Made by a program: the position numbers and the translations under genes | Notes under the pieces: generated by a model | What the model was told of the DNA's origin: nothing | What the model saw: the letters and a program-made list of their open reading frames with translations, nothing else | Databases searched by the model: none | NCBI RefSeq assembly: GCF_040802235.1 | Contig: NC_133167.1 | Span: forward strand, 16,608,501-16,672,500 | Reading direction: 5' to 3' | Length of the DNA: 64,000 nt | Origin: Manis javanica | Taxonomy: Eukaryota > Chordata > Mammalia > Pholidota > Manidae | In this document: positions 62,140 to 64,000 of the stretch, one piece after another | Layout of the letters: every line of letters starts with the position of its first letter | Position numbering within the stretch: the stretch's first letter is position 1

Positions 62140-63647
62140 TATGGATGGCAAAGGGGGTGAACGGGATTTTGGAGGAAAGAGGACAGTAAGGTCAGGAGTC
62201 TGGAAGGAGGGAGAGTCTGTAAACTTTTGTAGGTTAAGAGATCTTTTAGGTGATGTGGGGCAGAATGGTAAGGGGCGCCCCGAATGTTAGTTTATGAGCT
62301 TCTTTCTGCAAGAGCTGCCCAGCGGCTAATGCCTGTAGGCAGGGGGCCCATCCCCAAACTGTGGGGTCTAATTCCTTGGAGAGATAAGCTACTGGGGCAA
62401 AGGATGGGCCATAATATTGGCCTAGGACTCCTAGAGCTTGACTGGACCTCTCATGAATGTATAATGAGAAGGGTTTCAACAAATCAGGGAGATGGCGAGC
62501 TGGAGCTTCCACAGGGCTTGACGGAGCTTAATGAAGGAGTGTCGGGGTGAGGATGATAATAGTTCTTCAGGGGGGCCCTTGCTGAGGTTGTATAGGGGTC
62601 TTGCCAACAGGGAGAAGTTAGGGATCCACGCTCTAAAATACCCAGCCAGGCCTAGAAAGGAAAGGATTTCTGTCTTGGTTTTGGGAATGGGCAGGTCAGA
62701 GAGGAGCCGTTTTCTGTCTAAGGTAATGGACTTTCTTAGTTGAGATAGAAGGAATCCGAGGTAAGTGACAGGAGGGGAAGAGATTTGAGCTTTGACGGGG
62801 GATACCCAGATACCCGGTAACCTCTGGAAGCTAGAAGGTTAAGTAGAGAGGCAGTGTCAAGTTAAGACTGTTCCCACGAGGGACTGTAGAGTAGAAGATC
62901 GTCTACATATTGTAATAAAGTGGACTCGGAGTGATCATGATGAAGCTGTTTGAGGTCCTGAGCTAGGACTTGTCCAAAAATATGGGGACTATCTCGGAAG
63001 CCTTGTGGCAAAACTGTCCAAGTGAGTTGTTCAGAATGTCTCGTCCATGGGTTCCAGATGAAAGCGAAAAAATCTTGGGAGGAGGGGTCCAGAGGGATAG
63101 AAAAAAATGCGTCCTTGAGATCTAGGACTGAGAAGTGGGATGCCGAGGCAGGCATCAGTGATAAAAGGGTGTATGGATTTGGAACTAAGGGATGGATAGG
63201 GACAACAGCCATGTTGATGAGGTGAAGGTCTTGGACAAGGTGGAAAGATCCATTGGTTTTTTTAACAGCTAATATGGGAGTATTAAATGGGGAGTGAGTG
63301 GGTCTGAGGTAATTTTTGTTTAAGAGATCTTGAATGATGGGTTGGAGGCCTATGAGGGCTGAAGTGGTTAGGAGGTATTGGGCCTGACAGATATACTGAG
63401 AGGGGTCATGTAATTTGATAGAGGCAGGAGGACATAGGGCCACGGAGGGGCTTGTAATGTTGCAAACTTTGGGATTTACAGGGTGTATGAGGGCGGAACC
63501 AGAGCTTTCATTGGGTAGAGGGGGGTCGTTGGCTATGAGGGCCATCAGAAAGGGTGTACTGGGGGCTGTGGGAGTGGATATAGTTATGGAAACATGGAGG
63601 AGAGAAAGGATGTCCCGTCCTAGTAAAGGGATGGGACACTGGGGCAT
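62140..63647 (-). pseudogene. Endogenous retroviral pol: RT, broken, no RNase H or integrase
   Basis: An open block at 63647-62862 starts in the protease end (LLGRDIL) and covers fingers and palm with the YVDD active-site motif at 62909-62898. A stop (TAA) ends it near 62862. The thumb and connection regions continue in changed frames (a clear open block at 62512-62246, with a KEAHKLTFGAPL-type connection motif) to about 62145, next to the env ATG. RNase H and integrase, normally about 1.5 kb more, are missing. No active polymerase can be made. Confidence 0.85.
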
Positions 63648-64000
63648 AACCAGGAAGGAGTGGGAGAAAGGTATGGGATTGTCTTGGATTGTGCATAAAA
63701 AGGAGGGGGGAGGTTTAATGGGAAAATCTGTTTACCTCCTACCCCGACTATAGAAGTAATGGCTGGCATGGTAGGGCCCCAGTATTCTCGCAAGACTGAG
63801 AAGGTGGCTCCTGTATCTAGGAGGAAGGAGATGGGGCGACTGTCTACTGTTAAAGTAACCCTGGGCTCCTGTTTGGTGATGGAAATGGTCGGGCAAGAAG
63901 CCCCCGGGTCCCGTCAATCTTCTTCTGCCAGCCCCACTACGGCGGGTTTAGGATGGGGGTTGTTCATCCAGCCTCCCCTTCGGGTGGTTGGGCAATCAGA
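63648..64000 (-). pseudogene. Endogenous retroviral gag-end/protease fragment
   Basis: A protease active-site motif LLDTGAT is read near 63823-63803. Upstream, an in-frame TGA at 63916-63914 sits near the expected gag-pro junction, preceded by a basic Cys-containing segment running off the window. Downstream, the frame changes within about 63700-63720, at a run of C on the minus strand, before the RT block. It is cut by the window edge. Confidence 0.75.

Larger units (their letters stand above)
59868..64000 (-). mobile_element. Class I endogenous retrovirus, 3' part, truncated by the window edge
   Basis: Read on the minus strand: protease end, RT, env surface and transmembrane parts, polypurine tract, 3' LTR. 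RNase H and integrase are absent. Several frame breaks occur in pol and two in env. The 5' LTR, gag and the other end lie beyond 64000, so the flanking target-site duplication cannot be tested. It belongs to the gammaretrovirus-like class by its Cys-X6-Cys-Cys in TM, YVDD in RT and short LTR. It is defective. Confidence 0.9.

Overview
The window is nuclear DNA from a placental mammal. It has two multi-exon genes with GT-AG introns and protein products close to their human counterparts, plus old mammalian repeats (MIR, L2, MER5A, MaLR/MLT1, L1). I saw no Alu, B1/B2, Can-SINE or ruminant BovB/Bov-tA copy, so a primate, mouse-like rodent, carnivore or ruminant is unlikely. I cannot name the order. 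The gene order matches human 2q35 in inverted orientation (SPEG side - DES - DNPEP - RESP18/PTPRN side).

Layout: 1-5.5 kb is the 3' flank of DES and holds old repeats only. 5.5-12.5 kb is DES (desmin) on the minus strand; all nine coding exons could be placed to the base, giving 469 codons. A TATA-like box and E-box lie just upstream, and a MEF2/E-box enhancer lies about 0.9 kb upstream. 13.5-32.6 kb is intergenic, mostly old repeats; the distance from DES fits the known desmin locus control region. 32.6-33.4 kb is a CpG island. 33.4-40.6 kb is DNPEP (aspartyl aminopeptidase, M18) on the plus strand; 14 coding exons give 471 residues with all metal ligands present.

40.6-64 kb is repeat-rich. 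A 5'-truncated L1 with a 13-bp target-site duplication sits inside an older antisense L1. Further old L1 pieces and MaLR LTRs follow. Two solo class I LTRs have 4-bp target-site duplications. The window ends in the 3' part of a class I (gammaretrovirus-like) endogenous provirus on the minus strand (3' LTR, PPT, env, RT, protease). Its pol lacks RNase H and integrase, and env has one stop and one frame change.

The most notable observation is at 51.6-55.3 kb: a divergent, unprocessed duplicate of the 3' half of DNPEP, in the same orientation 11-15 kb downstream. Counterparts of exons 12-15 are clear, that of exon 11 is fairly clear, and those of exons 9-10 are tentative. Exon lengths, intron order and the final stop position are largely kept at roughly 60% nucleotide identity. 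It has an in-frame stop, lost splice donors and lost metal ligands, so it looks like the relic of an old second M18 gene.

The genes do not form a pathway. DES is a muscle intermediate filament with its own muscle control elements. DNPEP is a widely expressed cytosolic peptidase driven from a CpG island. They are divergently arranged.
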